A stretch of DNA of 14,671 bases from Pseudomonadota bacterium. Lineage in GTDB: Bacteria > Pseudomonadota > Alphaproteobacteria > Micavibrionales > Micavibrionaceae. The DNA lies in contig JACQIJ010000094.1 of assembly GCA_016198545.1 (NCBI GenBank), positions 1 to 14,671 on the forward strand, in the 5' to 3' direction. Shown piece by piece: positions 1 to 7,533 of the stretch; position 1 is the stretch's first letter; each line of letters opens with the position of its first letter. The position numbers and the translations under genes were made by a program. The notes beneath the pieces were generated by a model that saw nothing but the letters and a program-made list of their open reading frames with translations, was not told where the DNA came from and searched no databases.

Positions 1-3000
1 GAATCCATCGTCGGCTATCAGGTTTCGGGCGTTCCGGCGGGCTTTACGTTCAATCAGGGCACGAACCTGGGCAGCGGCGTGTGGTCGTTTACCGCAGCGC
101 AGCTGGCAGGCCTGACGATCACGGCGTCCAGCCCGTCCTTCGCGGGTTCCTTGAACCTGACGGCAACGGTTTTCACGACTGAAAACCCGGTCAGCGACGG
201 CGAGTTCGATACGACCGACAACAACAACCAGGCGTCTACGGGCTTTACGGTGACATGGGAAGACGACGATCAGCCGATCCTCGTTCAGCCCGAAATCGTG
301 ACCGTCGATGAAACCAATCTGGCGCCGACAACCTCGATCAGCGACAGCGTTCAGGCGGATTTCGGCGACGACGGTCCCGGCACATTCGCGGGCAACGGCG
401 GCTTCTTCAGCGGCGTTGCGCTGAAGAGCGGCGGCGTCAATGTGGTCGTGAATTACAGCGCCGCGACCGGCACCTATACCGGCACGGCGGGCGCGACCCC
501 GGTCTTCACGCTGAAGATCAATAGCGACGGCACGTACACCTTCACGCTGCTCGATACGCTGGATCATCCGAACGCGTCGAACCACAACGACAATATCCAG
601 ATGCAGTTCGGCGTTACGGCGACGGACAGCGACAGCGATAGCGCGGATGGAATTATCACAGTCAACGTGCTGGATGACGGCCTGACGGCGCGCAGCGACT
701 TTAACGGCTACGAAACTTCTTCGGGCGGCGATAACGGAAACGTGATCACCGGTCTGAACGGCGGCGCCGGGGCAGCGGATTCCCTGAGCCAGGATACGCC
801 GAACACGGTGACGAAGATTGCTTTCGGCGGCACTGTCGTGAACGTCCCGACCAGCGGCTTCGCCACTATCGACGGCGATCACGGCCAGTTGAAAATATTC
901 GCTGACGGTTCATATACTTACACGCTGTTCAGCATCCCCTCGTCCTCCGACAGGGAAGTCAGCACGCTGAACCCGGCGGCTTCGGACGTGGTGGGCGCGG
1001 CGGCGAGCTTTACGAAGAACGGCTTTACCGTCACAGCCCTGAGCGGCGCAGATTTGACGTGGTACGATACCGGCGACGGGGCCGGCATCGGGATTGATCC
1101 TGGAAATATCTTCGGCGTTTCCGAGAAGCTCCGGATTTCCCTGGCGGAACCGGCGGATGAAGTTGAAATCACGTTCGCCGATTTTGGATCCAACAACCCG
1201 ACGGGCGGCATCGACTATATCGTCCATCTTTCCAACGGCACGACCGTTCAGGGGGAGTTCGATATTTCTTCCGTGCCCCACAGCAACGGGATTGCCTCTT
1301 TCACGCTTCTGGCCGGCAGTTTCGGCAGCGGGCTTGAAATCACGAAAGTGGATGTCTTTACCGACGGCATAGGGCTTCCGGGAGCGTCGTTCACCCTTAA
1401 CAATGTGACCGCGGTGCATGAATGCGATCCGCATCCGACAACGATCGAGGATGTATTTACCTACACCCTGCGCGACGGCGACGGCGATATCAGCACGGCG
1501 ACGCTGACATTGCAGGGCCAGGTGCCGTTGTTGATCGTTGGCACGAACATTGATGACGTGACGGGATCCGTCCTGCCGTCGTCCGCTTCGCTGGATCCGA
1601 CGGCTTCGGACGTGGCAGGTACACAGTCGAGCTTTACGAAGAACGGCTTTACGGTTGCCTCTGGCAACGGCGCGGACCTGACCTGGTATGATGTGGGCGA
1701 TGGCGCCGGCATCGGTATCGCGCCAAGCAACATTTATGGGGCGAACGAAGTTATTAAAGTAACGTTCTCCGAATCGGCGACGAAAGTGACGCTGACGCTG
1801 GCCGATTTCGGATCCAACAACCCAACGGGCGGCATCGACTATATCGTCCATCTCTCCAACGGCACGACCGTTCAGGGCGAAATCGACCTTCTTTCCGCTC
1901 CGAATATCGGCGGGATGGAAACGTTCAGCCTTGAATCATCAAGCTTCGGCGGCCTGGAGATTACCGGCGTCGATTTGTTTACCGACGGGACCAATTCCTC
2001 GCTTCCCGGCGCGTCGTTCACGCTGAATAACGTGGAGATCGAGCATGACGGCGGCGATCGCCACTATCTGGTGGGTTGCGGAGAAGGCACGATCACGGGC
2101 GGCGGCGCGGCCGATATTCTGGTCGGCGATGCGGGCGGATCCCTGTTGCAGCCCCAGGTGAAGGACTACAACATTGTGCTTATTCTTGATGTTTCGGGAT
2201 CGATGTCCGGCAGCAAGATCGATTTGTTGAAGAACGCAGTGCAGAATCTGCTGGCGGACTTCAACAATTATACGGGCGGCGATGTGAAGGTTGAGATTAT
2301 TCCGTTCTCGAACAGTTCACAAACCGCGGGCACTTTCATGGTAACCGATACGGCAGGGTTCAATGCGGCCTTTAGCTTCGTCGAAAACCTGGTCGCCGAT
2401 GGCTTTACCAACTACGAAGCGCCGCTTCAAACGGCTCTGAGCTGGCTGAACGGCGCGACGTCGAACGACCCGATTTCGGGTGCGGAGACGTTCACTTACT
2501 TCGTTTCCGACGGCGCGCCGAACCGCTACATGGTGGGCAGCACTGTCACGAGCGGCGATGAGAATGCAGTCATGGCTCAGATCACGGGCAGCGACGGCAC
2601 GAACGAAGTCGCGCAGCTGCAAAGCTTCGGCGAAGTCGTCGGCGTCGGCATCGGCGTCAGTTCGACTACGCTGGCGCGGCTGAGCGTCATTGACTCCGGA
2701 TCGGACAGCGCGCTCGATGTGCAGGATCCGAACGACCTGAGCAATGCGCTGCAGGGTGCAAACCCGATCAATAACGTTGCTGATGTCGGCGACGACACGA
2801 TTGTCGGCAACGCAGGCGACGATTTTATCTTCGGCGATGCGTTGTTTACCGACGATCTTGCGGCGACCCACAGTCTGGGCACGCCCGCAGGCGCAGGCTG
2901 GGAGGTGTTTGAACGCCTCGAAGCCGGCGAAAGCGCGCTGGCTCCGGCATGGGATCGCGAGGATACGATCAGCTATATACGCGCTCATGCGGAAGAGCTG

Positions 3001-3444
3001 GGCGCGGAAACGGTCGTATCTTCCGGCGGACGCGGGGGCGGCAACGATACGCTGTCCGGCGGCGCGGGCAACGACACTGTCTTCGGCCAGGAAGGCGACG
3101 ACCTGATTGACGGCGGCGCGGGCCAGGATGTCCTGTACGGCGGTTCGGGGGCGGATACGTTCCTGTTTCAGGCGATCAGCGACGGGGTAGATACGATCAA
3201 GGATTTTGACGCATCCGAAGGCGATGCGTTGGATCTGTCAACCCTGCTGGCCAGCTACGATCCGTTGCAGGACAGCATTAACGATTTCGTCTTCGCCACA
3301 AACAGCAGCGGCAATATGACGGTTTCCGTTGATATGACGGGATCCGGCAATATCGCAAATGCAACGGCTGTGGCAACCCTTGAAGGCGTAACGGGAACCA
3401 CCGTGGATGATCTGATTAACGGCGGCAACCTGTTGGTTGCATAA
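1..3444 (+). CDS. Giant RTX adhesin secreted by type I system (LapA-like), C-terminal 1147 residues
   Basis: The frame is open from base 1, so the true start is upstream and the GTG at 79 is not a start. In order, numbering from base 1: an adhesin repeat with VSGVPAGFTF...GVWSFTAAQLAGLTI (about 5-95); a T1SS-143-type domain beginning at VDET (about 102-225); a VCBS/cadherin-like domain interrupted by copy 1 of a duplicated domain (323-474); copy 2 (531-682); a VWA domain (about 722-925) with full MIDAS residues D730-x-S732-x-S734, T803 and D837; an isolated GDDTIVGNAGDDFIFG element (930-945); a linker common in this family (about 946-1010); RTX nonapeptides (1012-1050); and a type I secretion C-terminal target domain (GADTFLF...) ending LLVA. 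The family is exported unfolded and folds on outside Ca2+, acting in attachment and biofilm formation. The tolC/ABC/hlyD genes directly downstream are its likely exporter. Only two cysteines (475, 693) are present in this part. The specific ligand cannot be predicted. Confidence 0.93.
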   Translation, partial: ESIVGYQVSGVPAGFTFNQGTNLGSGVWSFTAAQLAGLTITASSPSFAGSLNLTATVFTTENPVSDGEFDTTDNNNQASTGFTVTWEDDDQPILVQPEIVTVDETNLAPTTSISDSVQADFGDDGPGTFAGNGGFFSGVALKSGGVNVVVNYSAATGTYTGTAGATPVFTLKINSDGTYTFTLLDTLDHPNASNHNDNIQMQFGVTATDSDSDSADGIITVNVLDDGLTARSDFNGYETSSGGDNGNVITGLNGGAGAADSLSQDTPNTVTKIAFGGTVVNVPTSGFATIDGDHGQLKIFADGSYTYTLFSIPSSSDREVSTLNPAASDVVGAAASFTKNGFTVTALSGADLTWYDTGDGAGIGIDPGNIFGVSEKLRISLAEPADEVEITFADFGSNNPTGGIDYIVHLSNGTTVQGEFDISSVPHSNGIASFTLLAGSFGSGLEITKVDVFTDGIGLPGASFTLNNVTAVHECDPHPTTIEDVFTYTLRDGDGDISTATLTLQGQVPLLIVGTNIDDVTGSVLPSSASLDPTASDVAGTQSSFTKNGFTVASGNGADLTWYDVGDGAGIGIAPSNIYGANEVIKVTFSESATKVTLTLADFGSNNPTGGIDYIVHLSNGTTVQGEIDLLSAPNIGGMETFSLESSSFGGLEITGVDLFTDGTNSSLPGASFTLNNVEIEHDGGDRHYLVGCGEGTITGGGAADILVGDAGGSLLQPQVKDYNIVLILDVSGSMSGSKIDLLKNAVQNLLADFNNYTGGDVKVEIIPFSNSSQTAGTFMVTDTAGFNAAFSFVENLVADGFTNYEAPLQTALSWLNGATSNDPISGAETFTYFVSDGAPNRYMVGSTVTSGDENAVMAQITGSDGTNEVAQLQSFGEVVGVGIGVSSTTLARLSVIDSGSDSALDVQDPNDLSNALQGANPINNVADVGDDTIVGNAGDDFIFGDALFTDDLAATHSLGTPAGAGWEVFERLEAGESALAPAWDREDTISYIRAHAEELGAETVVSSGGRGGGNDTLSGGAGNDTVFGQEGDDLIDGGAGQDVLYGGSGADTFLFQAISDGVDTIKDFDASEGDALDLSTLLASYDPLQDSINDFVFATNSSGNMTVSVDMTGSGNIANATAVATLEGVTGTTVDDLINGGNLLVA
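967..1422 (+). repeat. Duplicated adhesin domain, copy 1
   Basis: This is the first of two tandem-like copies of a domain of about 152 residues inside the adhesin (residues 323-474). Shared landmarks with copy 2 are SFTKNGFTV, GADLTWYD, GDGAGIGI, FGSNNPTGGIDYIVHLSNGT, VFTDG/LFTDG and LPGASFTLNNV. It interrupts a VCBS-like domain: DGSYTYTL lies just before it and DVFTYTLRDGDGD just after. I do not recognise the domain by name. The Gly/Asp/Asn-rich beta-strand pattern suggests a beta-sandwich, which is inference. Confidence 0.85.
1591..2046 (+). repeat. Duplicated adhesin domain, copy 2
   Basis: This is the second copy (residues 531-682), offset by exactly 624 nt from copy 1 through the first two thirds and by 627 nt near its end (one net codon gained). 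The core 1801-1877 matches 1177-1253 at all but 3 of 77 bases, and all three differences are synonymous. Flanking parts of the domain differ much more. Unlike copy 1, it follows a completed VCBS-like domain instead of interrupting one, and it leads directly into the segment before the VWA domain. Confidence 0.85.
3034..3150 (+). repeat. RTX calcium-binding nonapeptide repeats
   Basis: There are four to five consecutive GGxGxDxUx-type nonapeptides (residues 1012-1050): GGGNDTLSG, GAGNDTVFG, QEGDDLIDG, GAGQDVLYG and GSGADTFLF. In this family they form a beta-roll that binds Ca2+ outside the cell and drives folding after secretion. A further lone element lies upstream at residues 930-945, separated by the conserved linker containing WEVFERLEAG and REDTISYIRAH. 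Confidence 0.9.
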
Positions 3445-3502
3445 AAATTTAAGACTTCACAAAGCCCTCCGCGGTTCCTAACGGGAGAGAGCTTGAAAGA
3501 AG

Positions 3503-3537
3503 ACCGGGCGGGTTTTGCAAAACCCGCCCGGTTTTTT
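3503..3537 (+). terminator. Strong intrinsic terminator after the adhesin gene
   Basis: A perfect inverted repeat, CCGGGCGGGTTTT / AAAACCCGCCCGG with GC at its centre (3504-3531), is followed at once by six T (3532-3537). This is a textbook rho-independent terminator 59 nt after the adhesin stop codon. It separates adhesin transcription from the export genes, which therefore need their own promoter or read-through. The remaining gap to 3676 holds no gene that I can support. Confidence 0.92.
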
Positions 3538-3676
3538 CTGGACATAAATAAAAAACTGGTCTAAAAGGTCGGCTAAACGATTGAAACAATAAGGGCAGGG
3601 TTGCGTTTGGGAAGGAAACAGGAGATAAATTAGAAGCTTTTGTTGCGCGTTGCGCTCACTGTGAAGGGAAAATGAA

Positions 3677-5125
3677 ATGGACTATACAAACAGGATCAAA
3701 AAAATAGCGCTGACTTCTGCATGCGCCCTGGCATTGAGCATAGGCGCTCAGGCAAATGCGCAACAACAACAGCCTGCCGTAATGGCGCAGGATGTCGCAA
3801 CGCCCGCGGCCGTGCCGCCCGTTATGCCGATGGCAGGACAGACGTCGCCGGCAACCAAAAATCCGATGCAGATCAATCTGCGCGATGCCGTCGCTACGGG
3901 CGTGCTGACGAATCCCGAATACGGGATCGTTTCGAATAACCGCCGCGCAACGGATGAGGAACTGCGGCAGGCGCGTTCTCTTTATCTTCCTTCCGTCGAT
4001 GTGCGCGCCGATACCGGCGTTGAATTCAGCGACGACCCTGCTACGCGCGCGACAGGCGACGCTACCGAAACCCTGTGGCGTTATGAAGCCGGCATTACGC
4101 TGACGCAATTGCTGTTTGACGGGTGGGAAACGAAGTATGAAAACGTCCGGCAAATGGCGCGCGTCCTCTCCATATCCAACCGCGTCCGCGAAGCGGCGGA
4201 GCTGGTTGGCCTGGCTGTCGTGGAATCTTATCTTGATGTCATGCGCCAACGCGAGGTCTTGCGCATATCGCGGGAAAACGTAGCCGAACATATTGCGTTG
4301 CTTGAACAAATTGAGGACAGTGCGACGGCGGGACGCACAACGCAGGCCGATATCGAGCAGGCCCGCGCCCGCTTGGCGGCGGCGCGCGCGCAGGAAGCCA
4401 GCGTCCGCGAAGCCCTTCGCATTGCCGAGGCTGCCTATATCCGCGATGTCGGCGACCAGCCGAAGGATCTGATTATGCCGCTGGTTCCCGTCGATGCGCT
4501 GGAAAAGGATGTGGAGCAGGAGGTCAAAATATCCCTGCATCAGAGTCCGACTATCGATATTTTCGAAGCCGACATACAGGTCGCGCATGCGGAATATGAG
4601 GGCACGAAATCCGTGTTCTATCCGCAGCTTGATCTGCAACTGAACGCCCGCAACGGCAAGGATCTGAACGGCGTGCGCGGCGAGGATACCAGCGCGTCGG
4701 CTCTGGCCGTTCTGAACTGGAATTTGTACCGCGGCGGCGGCGATACCGCCCGCGTCCGCGAACATATCAGCCGCGAGGCGCAGGCGAAGGAAGCACGCTC
4801 CAAGGCGGCGCGCGGCATCGAAACCGAAGTGCGCCAGACATGGGCGCGCATGGTTGCGGCCGGCGAAAGAGCCCATGAATTTGCGGCCCAGGGCGATGCC
4901 AACGCGGAAGTCGTGAAGGCGTACAAGGATCAGTTCGACCTGGACCGCCGGACGCTTCTGGACGTTCTGGATGCCCAGAACGAATGGTTCGTATCGCGTT
5001 CCAACACGGTTAATGCCGAGTTTCTGGAAATGTTTGCCGTTTACCGTTTGCTGGCGCTGAAAGGCGAGCTGATGAAAACGCTCGGTATAGCCTATCCCCG
5101 CGAGGCCGATCCTGCTAAAATGTAA
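3677..5125 (+). CDS. TolC-family outer-membrane channel of type I secretion system
   Basis: This 482-residue protein has a clear signal peptide: basic RIKK, a hydrophobic stretch, then cleavage predicted after AQANA (residue 28) before a poly-Gln run. The mature protein has the two-fold TolC layout. The first half runs from NLRDAVATGVLTNPE through LTQLLFDGWET and the helix around VVESYLDVMRQREVL. The second half runs from SPTIDIFEADIQVAHAEY through LNWNLYRGGGDTARV and the helix ending LLDVLDAQNEWFVSRSN. TolC trimers span the outer membrane and periplasm and form the exit duct. The ATG at 3677 has an AAGGGA ribosome site 7 nt upstream (3664-3669) and gives an intact signal peptide; the ATG at 3672 is out of frame. 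It is first in a three-gene export operon, 38 nt before the ABC gene, and is the functional analogue of LapE. A general efflux channel role is possible but less likely given this context. Confidence 0.93.
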   Translation: MDYTNRIKKIALTSACALALSIGAQANAQQQQPAVMAQDVATPAAVPPVMPMAGQTSPATKNPMQINLRDAVATGVLTNPEYGIVSNNRRATDEELRQARSLYLPSVDVRADTGVEFSDDPATRATGDATETLWRYEAGITLTQLLFDGWETKYENVRQMARVLSISNRVREAAELVGLAVVESYLDVMRQREVLRISRENVAEHIALLEQIEDSATAGRTTQADIEQARARLAAARAQEASVREALRIAEAAYIRDVGDQPKDLIMPLVPVDALEKDVEQEVKISLHQSPTIDIFEADIQVAHAEYEGTKSVFYPQLDLQLNARNGKDLNGVRGEDTSASALAVLNWNLYRGGGDTARVREHISREAQAKEARSKAARGIETEVRQTWARMVAAGERAHEFAAQGDANAEVVKAYKDQFDLDRRTLLDVLDAQNEWFVSRSNTVNAEFLEMFAVYRLLALKGELMKTLGIAYPREADPAKM

Positions 5126-5141
5126 GCCGGTTTTCCATCCC

Positions 5142-5153
5142 CCCTTTAAAGGG
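5142..5153 (+). promoter_or_regulatory. Ribosome site of the ABC gene inside a palindrome
   Basis: CCCTTTAAAGGG is a perfect 12-bp palindrome in the 38-nt gap between the tolC-like and ABC genes. Its right arm AAAGGG (5148-5153) is the only Shine-Dalgarno-like sequence at a workable distance (10 nt) from the GTG start. Pairing of the arms could mildly reduce translation, but the stem is very short and the effect is inference. Confidence 0.35.
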
Positions 5154-5163
5154 ATAACACTCG

Positions 5164-7524
5164 GTGAGCGCAGAAAAATCAGGTAAAAAGCCGATGGACA
5201 AGGAATCCCCCGGCCCCGAAGGAGTCGGGGAACGTCCGTCCGTCAGTCTGTCAATACAGCAGGGTTCCGCCGAAGGCGAAGGAGGGTCTCCGGCAGAAGA
5301 TCTTCCGGGGTCATGGCCTCTTGAAGCCGACAGGATGGCTATACATACTCCTCTGATCGAGTGCCTGCGGTTGCTGGCGGGACATTACGGGAGGCGCGTC
5401 AGCCGCAATGCCCTTACGGCGGGCCTGCCGATCGGCAAGGCGGGCTTGACGCCCGCGCTTTTTGTCCGTGCGGCCGAACGGGCCGATCTGAACGCCCGTC
5501 TGTCCGACCGCACCCTGGAAGGGTTGGCTGTGGCGCCCAATCTGCCCTGCGTTCTGGTTCTTGCGAAAAGGCAGGCCTGCATCCTGTGGGATATAAGGCA
5601 CCCGCCGAAACATCCGCCCAAAAAGGATCCGGGAAAAAAAGAGGAAGTGCACCCGGAAACGCGGTTTCTGGCGCAGTTTCCCGAAACGCCCGACGAGAAG
5701 AAGCTTGTATCAATCGAAGATTTGAAAAAGGACTATTCCGGCTATGCGTTTTTCATCAGACCGGTCGCGCGCGTCGATGAGCGGGCGGGGCCTGCCGTCA
5801 TAGATAACGCTCGCGACTGGTTCTGGAGCGCGCTGCGCGAAAGCAAGCGCATCTACCAGGAAGTCATCATGGCCTCCGTCCTGATAAATATTTTTGCGCT
5901 GGTCAGTTCGCTGTTCATTATGATTGTTTACGATCGCGTCGTGCCGAACAGCGCATTCGACACGCTGTGGGTTCTTGCGGCCGGGGTGACGATCGTCTAT
6001 GTCTTCGACTTCATCATTAAAAACCTCCGCGCGCATTTTCTCGATATCGCGGGCCGCAAGGCCGACGTGAAGGTGTCCGCGCGCCTGTTCGAGCAGATCA
6101 TGGGCATGACGATGACGGCGCGTCCGGCCAGCGCGGGCGTTCTGGCCAGCAACATGCGCGAATTCGAAGGCCTTCGGGATTTTTTTACATCCGCGACGAT
6201 GGCGGCAGTCGTTGATTTGCCGTTCGTTTTTCTTTTCATTGTTCTTATTGCCGTCATCGGCGGGCCGCTGGCTTTCATTCCTCTTGCGGCTGTACCGCTG
6301 GTTCTGATTATGGGGCTGATATTGCAGCGGCCCCTGCAAAAGGTCATCCGGCAGTCGATGAACGAAAGCGCCCTGAAAAATGCGCTTTTGTTCGAAACCA
6401 TCAGCGGTCTTGAAACCATCAAGGTGCAGGCTGCGGAGGGGCATACGCAGAGGAAATGGGAGGAGCTGACGGAAAAGGCGTCCCGCACGGCCGTGAAATC
6501 GCGCCGCATATCGGCGTTTGCGCTTAACTTTGCGATGTTCGTGCAGCAATTCGTCAGCGTTGCCGTCGTTGTCGCCGGCGTTTACATGATTCACGAGGCA
6601 TGGCTGTCCATGGGCGGCCTTATCGCTTCGGTCATCCTGACGGGCCGCGCGATGGCGCCGCTGGCGCAGGTGGCCGGGCTTCTGACGCGCTATAACCAGT
6701 CGAAGGAAGCGCTGCATCAACTGGATGAGCTGATGAAAAAGCCGGTGGAGCGTCCGGCAAGCAAGCATTTCATTTCAAAGCCGGCGCTGGACGGCCGCAT
6801 AGAATTCAAGGATGTCCTGTTTCACTATCCCGGCCAGACGGTTCCTGCTCTGAACAGACTCAGTTTTGTTATTGAGCCCGGCGCGCATATAGGCGTCATA
6901 GGCGCGGTCGGTTCAGGGAAGACGACGATCGAGCGGCTGCTCCTCAACCTTTACCAGCCTGAATCCGGATCTGTGCAGATCGATGGCACAGATGTGCGGC
7001 AAATCGATCCCGGCGATCTGAGGCGGTCTGTGGGGGCCGTTCAGCAAAGCCCGCAGCTTTTCTTCGGAACGGTACGCGAGAACATCACGATGGGGCACGA
7101 AACGGCTCCTGACCGCGCCGTTCTGCGCGCCGCCGAGCTTGCCGGGGTTTTAGAATTTCTGCGCGATTCCCAGCACGGCCTCGATACGCAAGTAGGCGAA
7201 CGCGGCGAGGCGTTGTCGGGCGGCCAGCGTCAGGCCGTGGCCATCGCCCGCGCGCTTTTATACGATCCGCCGGTCCTGGTTCTGGATGAGCCGACCGCCT
7301 CGATGGATCCGGCGTCCGAAAACCGCCTGCGCAAGAGATTGCAGATCTTGTGCGAAAACAAGACCACGCTTCTGATCACGCATAAGGGATCGATGCTGTC
7401 TCTCGTCGACCAGTTGATTCTGATCGATCGCGGCCGCCTCGTTGCGTACGGGCCCAAGGATGAAGTCATAGCGAAGCTGCAGGCGCGCCAGTATGGCACG
7501 GCAGCTGAGCAAACGGATGTATAG
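5164..7524 (+). CDS. Type I secretion ABC transporter, LapB/LssB type with degenerate C39-like domain
   Basis: This 786-residue inner-membrane exporter powers secretion of the RTX adhesin. A Pro/Lys/Glu-rich N-terminus precedes a C39-like domain (about 57-200). It resembles C39 peptidase around ECLRLLAGHYGRRVS, but the position of the catalytic Cys aligns with P63 (C67 matches the second, non-catalytic Cys) and no catalytic His motif is seen, so it should bind substrate and not cut it. Six membrane segments follow (about 237-505), with the conserved VYDRVVPN after the first. The ATPase domain has Walker A GAVGSGKTT (580-588), a Q-loop near Q627/Q628, signature LSGGQ (684-688), Walker B VLVLDE with E709, and the switch H740, all intact. 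The start is GTG with AAAGGG 10 nt upstream; the ATG at 5194 is an alternative. Its stop is 9 nt before hlyD, which fits one transcript. Confidence 0.93.
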   Translation: MSAEKSGKKPMDKESPGPEGVGERPSVSLSIQQGSAEGEGGSPAEDLPGSWPLEADRMAIHTPLIECLRLLAGHYGRRVSRNALTAGLPIGKAGLTPALFVRAAERADLNARLSDRTLEGLAVAPNLPCVLVLAKRQACILWDIRHPPKHPPKKDPGKKEEVHPETRFLAQFPETPDEKKLVSIEDLKKDYSGYAFFIRPVARVDERAGPAVIDNARDWFWSALRESKRIYQEVIMASVLINIFALVSSLFIMIVYDRVVPNSAFDTLWVLAAGVTIVYVFDFIIKNLRAHFLDIAGRKADVKVSARLFEQIMGMTMTARPASAGVLASNMREFEGLRDFFTSATMAAVVDLPFVFLFIVLIAVIGGPLAFIPLAAVPLVLIMGLILQRPLQKVIRQSMNESALKNALLFETISGLETIKVQAAEGHTQRKWEELTEKASRTAVKSRRISAFALNFAMFVQQFVSVAVVVAGVYMIHEAWLSMGGLIASVILTGRAMAPLAQVAGLLTRYNQSKEALHQLDELMKKPVERPASKHFISKPALDGRIEFKDVLFHYPGQTVPALNRLSFVIEPGAHIGVIGAVGSGKTTIERLLLNLYQPESGSVQIDGTDVRQIDPGDLRRSVGAVQQSPQLFFGTVRENITMGHETAPDRAVLRAAELAGVLEFLRDSQHGLDTQVGERGEALSGGQRQAVAIARALLYDPPVLVLDEPTASMDPASENRLRKRLQILCENKTTLLITHKGSMLSLVDQLILIDRGRLVAYGPKDEVIAKLQARQYGTAAEQTDV

Positions 7525-7533
7525 GATATTCAT

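Noticed and set aside
79..81. GTG at 79 as start of the adhesin gene
   Set aside because: The frame continues open to base 1 and encodes the first part of the same adhesin repeat.
910..1851. Long open frame of 313 codons on the minus strand inside the adhesin gene
   Set aside because: It is rich in Arg/His/Gly, has no recognisable domain, and mirrors the GC-rich third positions of the adhesin. It spans both repeat copies, so its own repeated sequence is explained by the duplication.
3620..3675. AGGAG at 3620-3624 followed by TTG codons and a 12-codon frame ending at 3675, as a possible leader peptide
   Set aside because: The spacing to the TTG is about 15 nt or more, the frame is very short, and the better ribosome site at 3664-3669 directly serves the tolC-like gene.
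3656..4876. Open frame of 406 codons on the minus strand over the tolC-like gene
   Set aside because: Shadow frame: the plus-strand gene has a signal peptide and clear family motifs, and the minus translation has no coherent domain.
5164..5760. N-terminal C39 domain of the ABC protein as an active bacteriocin-type peptidase
   Set aside because: The catalytic Cys position is Pro and the conserved His is absent; with an RTX adhesin as neighbour, the non-cutting LapB/LssB type fits.
5710..6768. Open frame of 352 codons on the minus strand over the ABC gene
   Set aside because: Shadow frame of the transporter gene with strongly biased His/Arg/Gln composition and no ribosome site.
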